From Citromicrobium bathyomarinum (GTDB lineage Bacteria; Pseudomonadota; Alphaproteobacteria; Sphingomonadales; Sphingomonadaceae), in contig CP155577.1 in assembly GCA_001306305.2 (NCBI GenBank), forward strand, positions 2,153,501 through 2,217,500: 64,000 nt of DNA, read 5' to 3'. The notes under the pieces are model-generated. The model saw only the letters and a list, made by a program, of their open reading frames with translations. It was not told the DNA's origin and ran no database searches. How positions within the stretch are numbered: the first letter of the stretch is position 1; each line of letters begins with the position of its first letter. Shown piece after piece: positions 9,799 to 18,697 of this stretch. Both the position numbers and the translations under genes were made by a program.

Positions 9799-10253
9799 GG
9801 CGCGCGTCCTAGCCAATCTGCCCCGCCTTCGACAATCGCCTTGCGACCAGCTTGCGCATTTGCCCCCGCGAAAGATACGTCGATGGAGAGGCAGGCGGGC
9901 TCGTGCGCGAAGCCGCCCGCGCGTTCGGGCCATTCGGCGATGAGCACCGCGCCCTCGCGATAATCGTCGAGGCCCAGTTCCTCGACCTCGGCAGGGTCTT
10001 CGAGGCGGTAGAAATCCGCGTGCGCGACCGGCGGCTGGAGCGCCTCGTACATTTCGATCAGGGTGAAGGTCGGCGATGGGACTTCGCCCGCGTGACCCGC
10101 CGCGCGCAGGATCGCACGGGCGAGCGTGGTCTTGCCCGCGCCGAGCGGACCGGACAGCGCAATCACGTCGCCGGGGCGCATGTCGGCGGCGATCCGCGCG
10201 CCCAGCGCCTCCATCGCCGCGAGATCGGGCAGGTCGATCGCTGTTCGCGTCAT
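9795..10253 (-). CDS. tsaE: tRNA threonylcarbamoyladenosine biosynthesis ATPase TsaE
   Basis: A 152-residue P-loop ATPase, usual family length. Walker A is LSGPLGAGKTTLARAIL; SPTFTLIEMYE and the HADFYRLEDPAEVEELGLDDY segment are typical of TsaE (YjeE). It works with TsaB and TsaD in t6A37 modification of ANN-decoding tRNAs. I take the ATG at 10253 (MTRTAIDLP), which overlaps the divL-like stop as ATGA, instead of an ATG five codons earlier inside that gene. The stop overlaps amgK. Placement between divL and amgK is common in this bacterial group. Confidence 0.94.
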   Translation of the reverse strand: MTRTAIDLPDLAAMEALGARIAADMRPGDVIALSGPLGAGKTTLARAILRAAGHAGEVPSPTFTLIEMYEALQPPVAHADFYRLEDPAEVEELGLDDYREGAVLIAEWPERAGGFAHEPACLSIDVSFAGANAQAGRKAIVEGGADWLGRAP

Positions 10254-12604
10254 GCCAGCGGCAACCACAGGCTAACGCTGGTGCCGATGCGCTTTTCGGA
10301 ATGGATATCGAAGCGCCCGCCATGCGCCTCGATCAGCTGCCTGGCGAGCGGCAGGCCCAGCCCCTGCCGGCGGGTCGCCTCCGCCCCGCCCTCACTCGCC
10401 GAGCGCATCCCGTCGAGCGCCAGCGCCAGCTCGTTCTCGTCCATGCCGCGGCCATTATCCGAGATCACGATCCGCACTCCGCCATCCTGCTTCGCCAGAT
10501 CGACCAGAATGCGGCCCTTTTCTCCGGAGGCTTCGATTGCATTGTCGAGCAATTGCCCGATCGCACGGCCCAACTGGCGCGGATCGGCCTGCAATTTGAG
10601 TGCCTGGCTGCCGCGCAGGTCGAGCGTGATCGACTTCGTCTCGATCACATCCTCGCGCGCCCGGGCCACGCCGGTGACGAAGGCCAGCAGCGACAATTCG
10701 CGCCGCGCGATGGGCAGCAGCCCCGCCTCGCTCTGCGACAGGTCGAGCACGTTTTCGACCTGGTCTGTCAGCCGTGCGACCGATTCGATGATCGCGGCGA
10801 CATATTCCTTCGCGCCATCGCTCAGCGGCCCGGCAACCTCGGCCTGCAACAGCTCGGCAAAGCCGCCGATCGAGGTCAGCGGCGTGCGGAATTCGTAGGA
10901 CATGTTGGCGAGGAAGCGGGTCTTGACCTTGTCCGCCTGCTCCAGCGCTTCGGCGCGGTCGCGCAGCGCGGTTTCGGCCTGTTCATTGGCGGTCACGTCC
11001 AGCGTGGTGAGCAGGCCGTTGCCATCGGGCAGCGGGATGCCGGCAAATTCGATCGTCCGCCCGTCGGCCAGCTGGAGCCGTCCGGCCCGCTCCTTGCGGT
11101 CGAGCGTGGCGGAGCGGATCACCTCGCCCACGCCCTTGGCCTGCTTGGGCCGGGCGAGATTGGGCTGGATCAGGCCGAGCAGCGCATCGACCGAGGGGTG
11201 TTCATCCAGCGCATCGGGTTCCAGCCCCCAGGTCTCGGGGAAGCTGTGGTTCCACAATTGCAGCCGACCGTCGGGCGCGAACACCGCGAGCGCTTCGAAC
11301 AGGCTGTCGAGCATGGCGGTGCGCGTGCGCAGCAGCGTGTCGCGGTTGGCCGCCAGGCTCAGCTGTTCGGTCCGGTCTTCGAGGATCAGCGCGAGCCCGC
11401 CATCGGGCATCGGCTGGCCGACCACCTGCAGATGCGTACCGTCGGACAGCGGCCAGTCTTCCTCTTGCGTATCGCCCGCCTCGAACCAGGCCATGCGGTC
11501 CTTTCGCCAGCTGGGGAAGTCGCGCACCTCGGGCAGGCGGCCTTCGTCGCGCGCATCGCTGAGCAGGCGTTCGAACGGCGTGCCCAGCCCGCTGGCGCCC
11601 GGGCGCACGCCCAGCAGGCGGCGGAACGGCTGGTTGGCGAAGGTGAGCCGTCGCTGGTCGTCGAACTGCGCCACGCCGACCGAGAGACGATCGAGCATGG
11701 AACGCTGCGCCTCGCGATAGGCGCGGTGTTCGCGGGCCAGATCTTCCTGTTCCTGAATATCGACTGCGTAACCGGCCACCCCTTCCTCGGCCAGCGGCAG
11801 GTCGGATACGCGAAAGCGCCGCCGCATCCCGTCGACATTGGTGACCGAAACAACCCGTTCGATTGGCGCGCCGCTTTCCGCCGCCTGCCGCGCGATCTCG
11901 GCCGGCGGCTCCCCGTCGACCGCTTCGACCAGCTCGATCTGCTGGTCGATCACGCTTTGCGCGTCATCGGCCCCCACGGCTGCAACATAGGCTTTGTTGA
12001 CCAGTTGCAGCTCCATATCGGCATTGCGGAACCACATCGGCGTGGGCGCGGCCTCGATCAGGCCGACCAGCGCTGCGAAATCGGATCGGGCGCGCGCTGC
12101 CTCCTTGCGCATCCGGCCCAGTTCGAGCTCGCTCTCGCTGAAATCGAACACCCAGATCAGCGCTGCGCCCGCGGGCGAGACCTGCGGATCGGCGAGGCTG
12201 CCGCGCAGGGCGAGGCTGCGCGAGGAGCCGGGCAACGTCACCGCCATGCGGAACGGCGCGGCGGATTTCTGCGCGAGGCGGACCTTCTGGGTCAGTTCGT
12301 CGAGCTGTTCACGGCTCAGCCCGCGGTCGGGATATTTGGCCAGCTCGCTGATGAACTGCGGCAGCTGATCAAAGCCGAGCCAGTGGGCAAGCCTGTCGCT
12401 GCCTTCCAGCCGTCCGTCGCTGCGCACCACCAGCGCGGCGGCGGGTGCCTCGTCCAGCAGGCGCGCCATCCGCTTGGCATTGCGGCGCGCGGCCTCGGCC
12501 CCGCGCGAACGCGAGGCGGCGGCGATCATCAGCCACGCCGCAGCAGCGGTCCACGCCGCGAGCAGCAGGCCGAGCAGTGCCAGCGCGGTTGAGCCTAGGT
12601 CCAT
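10250..12604 (-). CDS. divL: DivL-like atypical sensor kinase with Tyr in place of the phosphoacceptor His
   Basis: A 784-residue protein with one N-terminal membrane segment (residues about 5-30), at least three PAS-like regions (about 45-155, 175-285, 300-415 and perhaps 430-540), then DHp and HATPase domains. The H-box reads FLANMSYEFRTPLTSIGGF, so Tyr570 sits where His is expected. N-box QLLDNAIEAS, G1 DNGRGMD and G2 GLGLPLARQL are intact. Caulobacter DivL has the same substitution; it binds DivK and modulates CckA at the cell pole. Length, PAS layout and the Tyr support orthology; the role here is inferred. tsaE overlaps its stop. Confidence 0.85.
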   Translation of the reverse strand: MDLGSTALALLGLLLAAWTAAAAWLMIAAASRSRGAEAARRNAKRMARLLDEAPAAALVVRSDGRLEGSDRLAHWLGFDQLPQFISELAKYPDRGLSREQLDELTQKVRLAQKSAAPFRMAVTLPGSSRSLALRGSLADPQVSPAGAALIWVFDFSESELELGRMRKEAARARSDFAALVGLIEAAPTPMWFRNADMELQLVNKAYVAAVGADDAQSVIDQQIELVEAVDGEPPAEIARQAAESGAPIERVVSVTNVDGMRRRFRVSDLPLAEEGVAGYAVDIQEQEDLAREHRAYREAQRSMLDRLSVGVAQFDDQRRLTFANQPFRRLLGVRPGASGLGTPFERLLSDARDEGRLPEVRDFPSWRKDRMAWFEAGDTQEEDWPLSDGTHLQVVGQPMPDGGLALILEDRTEQLSLAANRDTLLRTRTAMLDSLFEALAVFAPDGRLQLWNHSFPETWGLEPDALDEHPSVDALLGLIQPNLARPKQAKGVGEVIRSATLDRKERAGRLQLADGRTIEFAGIPLPDGNGLLTTLDVTANEQAETALRDRAEALEQADKVKTRFLANMSYEFRTPLTSIGGFAELLQAEVAGPLSDGAKEYVAAIIESVARLTDQVENVLDLSQSEAGLLPIARRELSLLAFVTGVARAREDVIETKSITLDLRGSQALKLQADPRQLGRAIGQLLDNAIEASGEKGRILVDLAKQDGGVRIVISDNGRGMDENELALALDGMRSASEGGAEATRRQGLGLPLARQLIEAHGGRFDIHSEKRIGTSVSLWLPLA

Positions 12605-12658
12605 GAGAATCAGCTAGGCCCGGCAATGATCGCTTGGCAACCACGCCGGGCCTGCAAG

Positions 12659-12680
12659 ACGGGCGAGTTTCCCCGCCCGT
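12659..12680 (-). terminator. Weak hairpin behind ahcY
   Basis: Perfect 7-bp arms (ACGGGCG / CGCCCGT) with an 8-base loop lie 16 bases past the ahcY stop. No run of U follows on the minus strand, so it is at best a weak or factor-dependent terminator between ahcY and the divL-like gene. Confidence 0.35.
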
Positions 12681-12695
12681 GAGATGATCGCTGGC

Positions 12696-14087
12696 TTAGT
12701 AGCGATAGTGCTCGGGCTTGAAGGGGCCTTCCTGGGACACGCCGATGTAGTCGGCCTGTTCCTTGCTCAGCTCGGTCAGCTGGACGTTGAGCTTGGCGAG
12801 GTGGAGCGCGGCAACCTCTTCGTCGAGGTGCTTGGGCAGAACGTGGACCGCGTTCTCGTATTCGCCCGCCTTGGTGAACAGTTCGATCTGCGCGAGCACC
12901 TGGTTGGTGAAGCTGGCGCTCATCACGAAGCTGGGGTGGCCGGTCGCGTTGCCGAGGTTGAGCAGGCGGCCCTTGGACAGCAGCAGGATGCGCTTGCCAT
13001 CGGGGAATTCGACCATGTCGACCTGCGGCTTGATCTCGGTCCACTTCATGTTGCCGAGCCCTTCGACCTGGATCTCGTTATCGAAGTGGCCGATGTTCCC
13101 GACGATCGACATGTCCTTCATGGCGCGCATGTGATCGACGGTGATCACGTCCTTGTTGCCGGTGGTGGTGACGAAGATGTCGGCGCGCTTGGTCGCCTCT
13201 TCCATGGTCACGACTTCGTAGCCGTCCATCGCGGCCTGCAGGGCGCAGATCGGGTCGATTTCGGTGACCATGACGCGCGCTCCGGCACCGGCCAGCGAAG
13301 CTGCCGAGCCCTTGCCGACATCGCCGTAGCCCGCGACGCAGGCGACCTTGCCGGCCATCATCACGTCGGTGCCGCGACGAATCCCGTCGACCAGCGATTC
13401 CTTGCAGCCGTACTTGTTGTCGAACTTCGACTTGGTGACGGAGTCGTTCACGTTGATCGCCGGGAACGGCAGCTTGCCCGCCTTCGACAGCTGGTAGAGG
13501 CGGTTGACGCCCGTGGTGGTCTCTTCCGACACGCCGCGCACGGTTTCGACCGTCTTGGTCAGGTAGCCGGGCTTGCGTTCGATAAAGGCCTTGAGGGCGC
13601 GCTGCATTTCGCGCTCTTCCTCGTTGGTCGGCGCGGGCATTTCCTCGCCCGCTTCGATCCGTGCGCCCCACAGCGCGAACATGGTCGCATCGCCGCCATC
13701 GTCGAGGATCATGTTGCAGGGCTCATCGCCCCAGTCGAAGATGTGCGCGACGTAGTCCCAGTATTCGGCCAGCGTTTCGCCCTTCACGGCGAACACCGGA
13801 ATGCCCTGATCGGCGATCGCGGCGGCGGCGTGATCCTGCGTCGAATAGATGTTGCAGGTGGTCCAGCGCACGTCCGCGCCCAGCGCGACGAGCGTTTCGA
13901 TCAGCACCGCGGTCTGGATCGTCATGTGCAGCGAACCGGCGATCTTCGCGCCCTTGAGCGGCTTGTCCTTGCCGTACTGTTCGCGCAGCGCCATCAGGCC
14001 GGGCATTTCGGTTTCGGCGATCGCGATTTCCTTGCGACCGTAGTCTGCCAGGCCGATGTCTGCGATAATATTTGCGGGGGTAGCCAT
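12696..14087 (-). CDS. ahcY: S-adenosyl-L-homocysteine hydrolase (adenosylhomocysteinase)
   Basis: A 463-residue NAD-dependent enzyme that splits S-adenosylhomocysteine into adenosine and homocysteine, clearing the product inhibitor of methyltransferases and feeding the methionine cycle. Visible signatures: the N-terminal [20 protein letters not shown], the Rossmann motif [12 protein letters not shown] and the ending PFKPEHYRY. It has the insertion typical of the long bacterial form. The start at 14087 is preceded by AAAGGAG; the frame is open 35 codons further up, without similarity. A 20-bp palindrome about 100 bases upstream may be its operator. Confidence 0.97.
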   Translation of the reverse strand: MATPANIIADIGLADYGRKEIAIAETEMPGLMALREQYGKDKPLKGAKIAGSLHMTIQTAVLIETLVALGADVRWTTCNIYSTQDHAAAAIADQGIPVFAVKGETLAEYWDYVAHIFDWGDEPCNMILDDGGDATMFALWGARIEAGEEMPAPTNEEEREMQRALKAFIERKPGYLTKTVETVRGVSEETTTGVNRLYQLSKAGKLPFPAINVNDSVTKSKFDNKYGCKESLVDGIRRGTDVMMAGKVACVAGYGDVGKGSAASLAGAGARVMVTEIDPICALQAAMDGYEVVTMEEATKRADIFVTTTGNKDVITVDHMRAMKDMSIVGNIGHFDNEIQVEGLGNMKWTEIKPQVDMVEFPDGKRILLLSKGRLLNLGNATGHPSFVMSASFTNQVLAQIELFTKAGEYENAVHVLPKHLDEEVAALHLAKLNVQLTELSKEQADYIGVSQEGPFKPEHYRY

Positions 14088-14190
14088 GCTAGCTCCTTTG
14101 GGTTTGGTGGGCATACGCCCTTGAAGGCGCAGGGAACCCGGGGAATGTTCCGTTGCGGGCGTTGAGGTGCCGCGCAGATTGATACGGCCC

Positions 14191-14210
14191 ATATAAAGAC
14201 TTCTTTATAT
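14191..14210. promoter_or_regulatory. Perfect palindrome upstream of ahcY, probable repressor operator
   Basis: ATATAAAGACTTCTTTATAT: 9-bp perfect inverted arms around CT, very AT-rich inside GC-rich DNA, 103 bases upstream of the ahcY start. Its position and form fit an operator of a winged-helix (ArsR-type, SahR/SamR-like) regulator of methyl-cycle genes; that identity is inference. The gap from 14088 to 14406 contains no other gene. Confidence 0.6.
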
Positions 14211-14406
14211 CTGCAAGCGATGTGCGCCGGTGAATGCGCCCGAAAATTCTTTGCGTGCGACGAAAAGCGCCCAAACGGGAAAGAATGCGGTGCCGAGCCG
14301 TATGTTCTGTTGAACGCGGTTGCGCGCGCGCCGATCCCTTCAGGATTGCCCGAAGCCTAAGACCGCGCCACACAGCGCTCCACGACTCAAACCGCGAAGG
14401 ATAGAC

Positions 14407-14889
14407 ATGATGAAGATTTCCGAAGGCGACACGATCCCGCAGGTCACCCTTACCAAGGCGACCGAAAACGGCCCCGAACAGGTCGACAGCCGCGAATACT
14501 TCGCCGGCCGGAAGGTTGCGCTGTTCGCGGTGCCCGGTGCCTTCACCCCGACCTGCTCCGCCAAGCACCTGCCCGGCTTCGCCGAAAAGGCGGACGAGCT
14601 GAAGGCCAAGGGGATCGACGAGATCGCCTGTATCTCGGTCAACGACGCGTTCGTGATGGGCGCGTGGCAGAAGGCCGACGGCAGCAAGGATGTGACCATG
14701 CTGGCAGACGGGAATGGCGATTTCGCCGAAGCGGTCGGCCTGACGATGGATGGGTCGAGCTTCGGCATGGGCCAGCGCAGCCAGCGCTATTCGATGCTGG
14801 TGGACGACGGCCAGGTGCGTAAGCTCAACGTCGAAAAGCCGGGCGACTTCAGCGTCTCCAGCGCAGAATACATGCTCGGCCAGCTCTAA
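14407..14889 (+). CDS. Peroxiredoxin of the Prx5 / AhpC-TSA type
   Basis: A 160-residue thiol peroxidase. The active site PGAFTPTCSAKHLPGF, near residue 50, contains the peroxidatic Cys and the conserved Pro/Thr typical of the Prx5 group. No second resolving Cys equivalent to AhpC is evident apart from one near IACISVND. It reduces hydrogen and organic peroxides using glutathione/glutaredoxin or thioredoxin. Two ATGs stand in tandem at 14407 and 14410 behind GAAGGA; either could be used. It is monocistronic, closed by a strong terminator. Confidence 0.93.
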   Translation: MMKISEGDTIPQVTLTKATENGPEQVDSREYFAGRKVALFAVPGAFTPTCSAKHLPGFAEKADELKAKGIDEIACISVNDAFVMGAWQKADGSKDVTMLADGNGDFAEAVGLTMDGSSFGMGQRSQRYSMLVDDGQVRKLNVEKPGDFSVSSAEYMLGQL

Positions 14890-14910
14890 GCTTCAAGCCA
14901 GGATAAAAAG

Positions 14911-14953
14911 AAAGGGGGCGCGCCTTCGCAGTGAAGGCGCGCCCCCTTTTTTG
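14911..14953 (+). terminator. Strong intrinsic terminator after the peroxiredoxin gene
   Basis: A long GC-rich stem (AAAGGGGGCGCGCCTTC paired with its complement across GCAGT) is followed by six or more T. The minus strand also has a T-rich tail, so it can end the TonB-dependent receptor transcript arriving from the other side. Confidence 0.9.
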
Positions 14954-14972
14954 TGTCACCCGGCGGGTCGGA

Positions 14973-17333
14973 TCAGAACTTAAAGCCGATCGTCGCAAAG
15001 ACTTCGCGCGGATTGCCGTAGAACGCGGTCAGCGTGCCTTCCGGCCCCAGCGTGGGGATCGGGAAGCCGTTCGCGCCATTGATGATCTCGCCGGTGGTCG
15101 GATTGGTCGCGACGAAGGTGTAGCCGCTGGTCTTGTACCGCTTGTCCAGCAGGTTCTTGCCGTGGACCCCGATCGTGATCCGGTCGCCCGGCAGGGTGTA
15201 GACGATGTCCGCGCTCAGCAGCGCATAGCCATCCTGATCGAGATAGGGATTGGGAATCTCGAACTGGTAGGTCTTGCTACGGTAGCTGACGGTTGCACCA
15301 GCATAGAGATCGCCGGTCCCCACAGCGGCGTTGTACGCCAGCGTCGCGCTGCCGGTCCACTTGGGCGTGTTCTGCACCTCGCGGAAATCGGCGACGTCGG
15401 TCGGCGTGTTGTTGATGTTGGTGATGTACTCATCATACTGCGCGTCGATATAGCCGAGCGAGCCGGACAGCACGAAGCCCGCGCCAAGCCGCGCCGATCC
15501 TTCGAATTCCAGCCCCTTGAAGGTCGCCTTGCCCGCATTGGACACGACCCCGCAGAAGCTGGGCAGGCCAGCCATGGTACACGCGACCGATCCGGGGATC
15601 TGGACGTCCTTGTAGTCGGCATAGAAGCCGGCGATCGCGACATTGATCATGCCGTTCAGCAGACTCCCTTTGTAGCCGACTTCGTAGCTGTCGACCTCTT
15701 CCGGCGCGAAGCTGAGGAACGCAGTGATCTCGTCGTCGGAGCGGACGCCGTCATTGTTTAGATCGGGGGCGTTCGCCCCTACCCCGCGCGGGTCGAAACC
15801 GCCGCCTTTGAAGCCCTTGGAGTAGCTCGCGTAGATATTGTGGTCCGGCGTCGGCTTGAAGCTGATCGAGGCGCGCGGAGTAAACTTCTTGAAGTCGCGC
15901 TCGCCGTCGAAATCGGTACCCGGTGCGCCGAACGGCACGCCTGCGCCGCCGAACACGGGCGATCCGCCGCCCAGATAGTTCTGCCGCAGGATCGACGCCT
16001 GCCGGTTATCCCAGGTGTATCGACCGCCGACCGACAGCGAGAGCTGGTCGGTCAGATCGTAGGAGAAATCGCCGAAGATCGCGAAGGTCTCGGTATCGAC
16101 GTCCGCCTGGGTGTACGCGGTCAGCCCGGCCAGCGTGGTGAAGATGCGCACGTCGAACAGCGTGTCTGCCGTCGCGTCGAGATAGTAGGCACCGATCAGG
16201 CCGGTCAGCGGGCCGCCATCATCGTACAGAACCTGCAGTTCCTGGCTGATCTGTTCGTTCAGATAGAGGCCGGGAACGTCCAGATCGACCGCGGGCAGCG
16301 CGTCGAAATCGATCGGCGTGCTGCTGTCGTCCTTGCGCCATGCGGAGATGGAGCGCAGCGTCAGCCCTGCTCCCATATCGATCTCCGCCTGCATCGACAG
16401 GCCGTAGGATTCGACCTCCTGCTTGGGATCGTCGAGCCCGCCGCGCGTGTCGAACACATCGTCCAGCACCGGCGCGCCGGAAACCTGGCCCGGGATCAGG
16501 CGATGGCCGCCGCGCGGATTGCTCTTGTCCTTGGTGTAGTCGCCCTGGATGCGCAGGAACACCGGTTCGCCATAGCCGCCCATTTCGAAGCTGGCGCGGC
16601 CGGCCCAGATGTCCTTGTTGTAGTTCTCGGTCCCCAGCGTCAGGTTGTCGCCGAAGCCTCCGCGCGAAAGCCGTGCGACCGAACCGCCGACGCGGATCAG
16701 ATCGTTGAGCGGAGCGGACGCGGTGACCACGCCTTCCGCCAGATTATAGGTGCCGTAGCTCGCCTTCGCCTTGAGCGAGAAATCCTGCGGCAGGCGACGG
16801 CTGACATACTTGACCGCGCCGCCGATCGTGTTCCGCCCGTAAAGCGTGCCCTGGGGCCCGCGCAGCACTTCGATCCGCTCGACATCGTAGATTTCCAGCA
16901 CCGCGGCCTGCGGGCGGTTGAGATAAACGTCGTCGAGATAGATGCCCACGCCCTGCTCGAAGCCGGAAACCGGATCCTGCTGGCCGATCCCGCGGATGAA
17001 GGCCGACAGCGTCGAATTGGTCGCGCGGCTCGCCTCAAGCGTCACGTTGGGGGTGTAGTTGCCGATATCGGTAATATCGACCGCGCCGCGCTGCTCCAGC
17101 TGCTCGCCGCTGAACGAGGTGACCGAGATCGGCACGTCGATCAGCCGCTCTTCGCGGCGGCGGGCGGTAACGGTGATGACGTTGAGATCGGGATCGGCGG
17201 GTGCCTCCTCCGAATACGGCATCGCGTCCTCGGCGGACGCATCCTGCGCCATGGCAGGCGCCGCAATGAAGGCTGCAAAACCCGTCCCAGCCAGCAGGCC
17301 GGCACGCAAGGCATGACTCTTGGCGCTACGCAT
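14973..17333 (-). CDS. TonB-dependent receptor (substrate unknown)
   Basis: A 786-residue outer-membrane receptor with a signal peptide ending near APAMAQ|DAS, a TonB-box-like LNVITVTARRREE, a plug domain containing IEVLRGPQGTLYGRNTIGG and a 22-stranded barrel ending in GFKF, with the terminal Phe needed for outer-membrane assembly. The style (RREERLIDVPISVTSF, IRGIGQQDPVSGFEQGVGIYLDDVY) is that of sphingomonad receptors for organic compounds rather than a clear siderophore receptor. I use the ATG at 17333, two codons inside the longest frame, with GAGGG upstream. It is divergent from a TetR gene, which may repress it. Confidence 0.92.
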   Translation of the reverse strand: MRSAKSHALRAGLLAGTGFAAFIAAPAMAQDASAEDAMPYSEEAPADPDLNVITVTARRREERLIDVPISVTSFSGEQLEQRGAVDITDIGNYTPNVTLEASRATNSTLSAFIRGIGQQDPVSGFEQGVGIYLDDVYLNRPQAAVLEIYDVERIEVLRGPQGTLYGRNTIGGAVKYVSRRLPQDFSLKAKASYGTYNLAEGVVTASAPLNDLIRVGGSVARLSRGGFGDNLTLGTENYNKDIWAGRASFEMGGYGEPVFLRIQGDYTKDKSNPRGGHRLIPGQVSGAPVLDDVFDTRGGLDDPKQEVESYGLSMQAEIDMGAGLTLRSISAWRKDDSSTPIDFDALPAVDLDVPGLYLNEQISQELQVLYDDGGPLTGLIGAYYLDATADTLFDVRIFTTLAGLTAYTQADVDTETFAIFGDFSYDLTDQLSLSVGGRYTWDNRQASILRQNYLGGGSPVFGGAGVPFGAPGTDFDGERDFKKFTPRASISFKPTPDHNIYASYSKGFKGGGFDPRGVGANAPDLNNDGVRSDDEITAFLSFAPEEVDSYEVGYKGSLLNGMINVAIAGFYADYKDVQIPGSVACTMAGLPSFCGVVSNAGKATFKGLEFEGSARLGAGFVLSGSLGYIDAQYDEYITNINNTPTDVADFREVQNTPKWTGSATLAYNAAVGTGDLYAGATVSYRSKTYQFEIPNPYLDQDGYALLSADIVYTLPGDRITIGVHGKNLLDKRYKTSGYTFVATNPTTGEIINGANGFPIPTLGPEGTLTAFYGNPREVFATIGFKF

Positions 17334-17376
17334 CCTCAAATTCCCTCTCCATTTCGTTTCTTATTCCGAAGGCATA

Positions 17377-17399
17377 TTGAAACCTGAACCATGTTTCAA
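17377..17399. promoter_or_regulatory. Inverted repeat between receptor and TetR gene, candidate TetR operator
   Basis: TTGAAAC and GTTTCAA form perfect 7-bp arms separated by 9 bases, in the gap between the two divergent genes. Size and position fit a TetR-family operator that controls both the receptor and the regulator. Identity of the binding protein is inferred. Confidence 0.55.
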
Positions 17400-17445
17400 G
17401 TTATGTCTTGTGAGCGCGGTGGAGTTTCCATAGGCTGTGGCCATC

Positions 17446-18072
17446 ATGGCACGTACCGATCCGGATATTTCCCCCGCCCCGCCCGCGACCGAGCGGGGGC
17501 GACGCACGCGGCGCAAACTGCTGGATGCGGCAACCATCGAGTTCGGGGAACGGGGCTTTCACGAAGCATCAATCGCCTCGATCACCCGCCGCGCGGGTGT
17601 CGCCCTGGGGAGTTTCTACACCTATTTCGGCAGCAAGGAGGCGATCTTCCGCGATCTGGTCCGCGACCTGAGCGAAGGCGTGCGGCAAGCCGCCGCGCAG
17701 AGCCTGGCCGAGCGGGAGCTGGACGCACTGGAGACGGAGCGCGCTGCGCTGGGCGCATTCCTCGCCTTCGCGCGCGAGCACAAGGAAATCTACCGGATCA
17801 TCGACGAATCGGAATTCGTCGATCCGGAAAGCTACCGCCTGCACTACGAAAAGACCGCAGAGCGCATTCTGGGCCGTCTGCGCGCGGGCGCGGCGGCGGA
17901 TCAGCTACGCGGCGATCTGAACGAAGCCCATGCCTGGGCGATCATGGGAATGAACGTGTTCCTCGGCCTGCGCTACGCGGTGTGGAGCAATGGCGACGAG
18001 GATGATGGCGAACGCGCGGCGCTGGCCGCAGCCTCCATCCTGAAAGACGGCATCGGACCGCGCGAAGCGTGA
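17446..18072 (+). CDS. TetR/AcrR-family transcriptional regulator
   Basis: A 208-residue regulator. The N-terminal helix-turn-helix (RRKLLDAATIEFGERGFHEASIASITRRAGVALGSFYTYFGSKEAIF, about residues 20-65) is unmistakably TetR; the rest is the all-helical ligand and dimer domain with no recognised ligand. The start may be this ATG or a GTG at 17437, three codons earlier. It is divergent from a TonB-dependent receptor with an inverted repeat between them, so local autoregulation and control of the receptor are likely. Confidence 0.9.
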   Translation: MARTDPDISPAPPATERGRRTRRKLLDAATIEFGERGFHEASIASITRRAGVALGSFYTYFGSKEAIFRDLVRDLSEGVRQAAAQSLAERELDALETERAALGAFLAFAREHKEIYRIIDESEFVDPESYRLHYEKTAERILGRLRAGAAADQLRGDLNEAHAWAIMGMNVFLGLRYAVWSNGDEDDGERAALAAASILKDGIGPREA

Positions 18073-18088
18073 TCGGTGGCCCCGGGGC

Positions 18089-18697
18089 CTAGTGCCCCAT
18101 CAGCTTGAGCACTTCCTCGCGGCTGCGGGGATCGTCACGGAACACCCCCATCATTCGGCTGGTCACCATCGTCACCCCCGGGGTGCGCACGCCGCGCGCG
18201 GTCATGCAGGCATGGCTCGCCTCGATGACCACCGCCACGCCTTCGGGCTTGAGATTGTCCCAGATGCACTCGGCGACCTCCGCGGTCAGCCGTTCCTGCA
18301 CCTGCAGCCGCCGGGCGAAGCCGTGCAGCACGCGGGCGAGCTTGGAGATGCCGACAACGAAATCGGTCGGCAGATAGGCGATGTGCGCCACGCCGATGAT
18401 CGGCGCCATGTGGTGCTCGCAATGCGACTGGAAGGGGATGTCCTTCAGCAGCACGATATCGTTGTACCCGCCCACTTCCTCGAACACGCGGCCCAGATGC
18501 ACCGCAGGGTCTTCGGTATAGCCGACGCAATATTCCTTCCACGCGCGTGCCACGCGCTTGGGCGTGTCGAGCAGGCCTTCGCGCGCGGGATCGTCGCCCG
18601 CCCATTCGATCAGCGTGCGGATTGCCGCCTGCACGTCTTCGGGCACTGCGGGCTTGCCGTCTTCCCGGTCCTCGTCGGGCCCAACCAGACTGCTCAT
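18089..18697 (-). CDS. folE: GTP cyclohydrolase I
   Basis: A 202-residue type I enzyme that opens GTP to dihydroneopterin triphosphate, first step of folate (and pterin) synthesis. Zn ligands and catalytic residues are in FQSHCEHHMAPIIGVAHIAYLP and the C-terminal HACMTARGVRTPGV. The N-terminal extension before VQAAIRTLIEWAGDDP is short and acidic. The ATG at 18697 overlaps the stop of the phospholipase-D-like gene as ATGA; the longer frame is a shadow. It converges with the TetR gene 16 bases away. Confidence 0.96.
   Translation of the reverse strand: MSSLVGPDEDREDGKPAVPEDVQAAIRTLIEWAGDDPAREGLLDTPKRVARAWKEYCVGYTEDPAVHLGRVFEEVGGYNDIVLLKDIPFQSHCEHHMAPIIGVAHIAYLPTDFVVGISKLARVLHGFARRLQVQERLTAEVAECIWDNLKPEGVAVVIEASHACMTARGVRTPGVTMVTSRMMGVFRDDPRSREEVLKLMGH

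Noticed and set aside
10076-12592. 838-codon open frame opposite the divL-like gene
   Set aside because: Shadow; no motif, and the minus-strand frame has complete kinase motifs.
12684-14165. 493-codon open frame on the plus strand opposite ahcY
   Set aside because: Exact antisense of ahcY with His/Asp/Gly-rich low-complexity translation; an effect of codon bias.
14088-14406. SAM- or SAH-type riboswitch before ahcY
   Set aside because: I could find a DNA palindrome but no layout of helices fitting a known riboswitch class.
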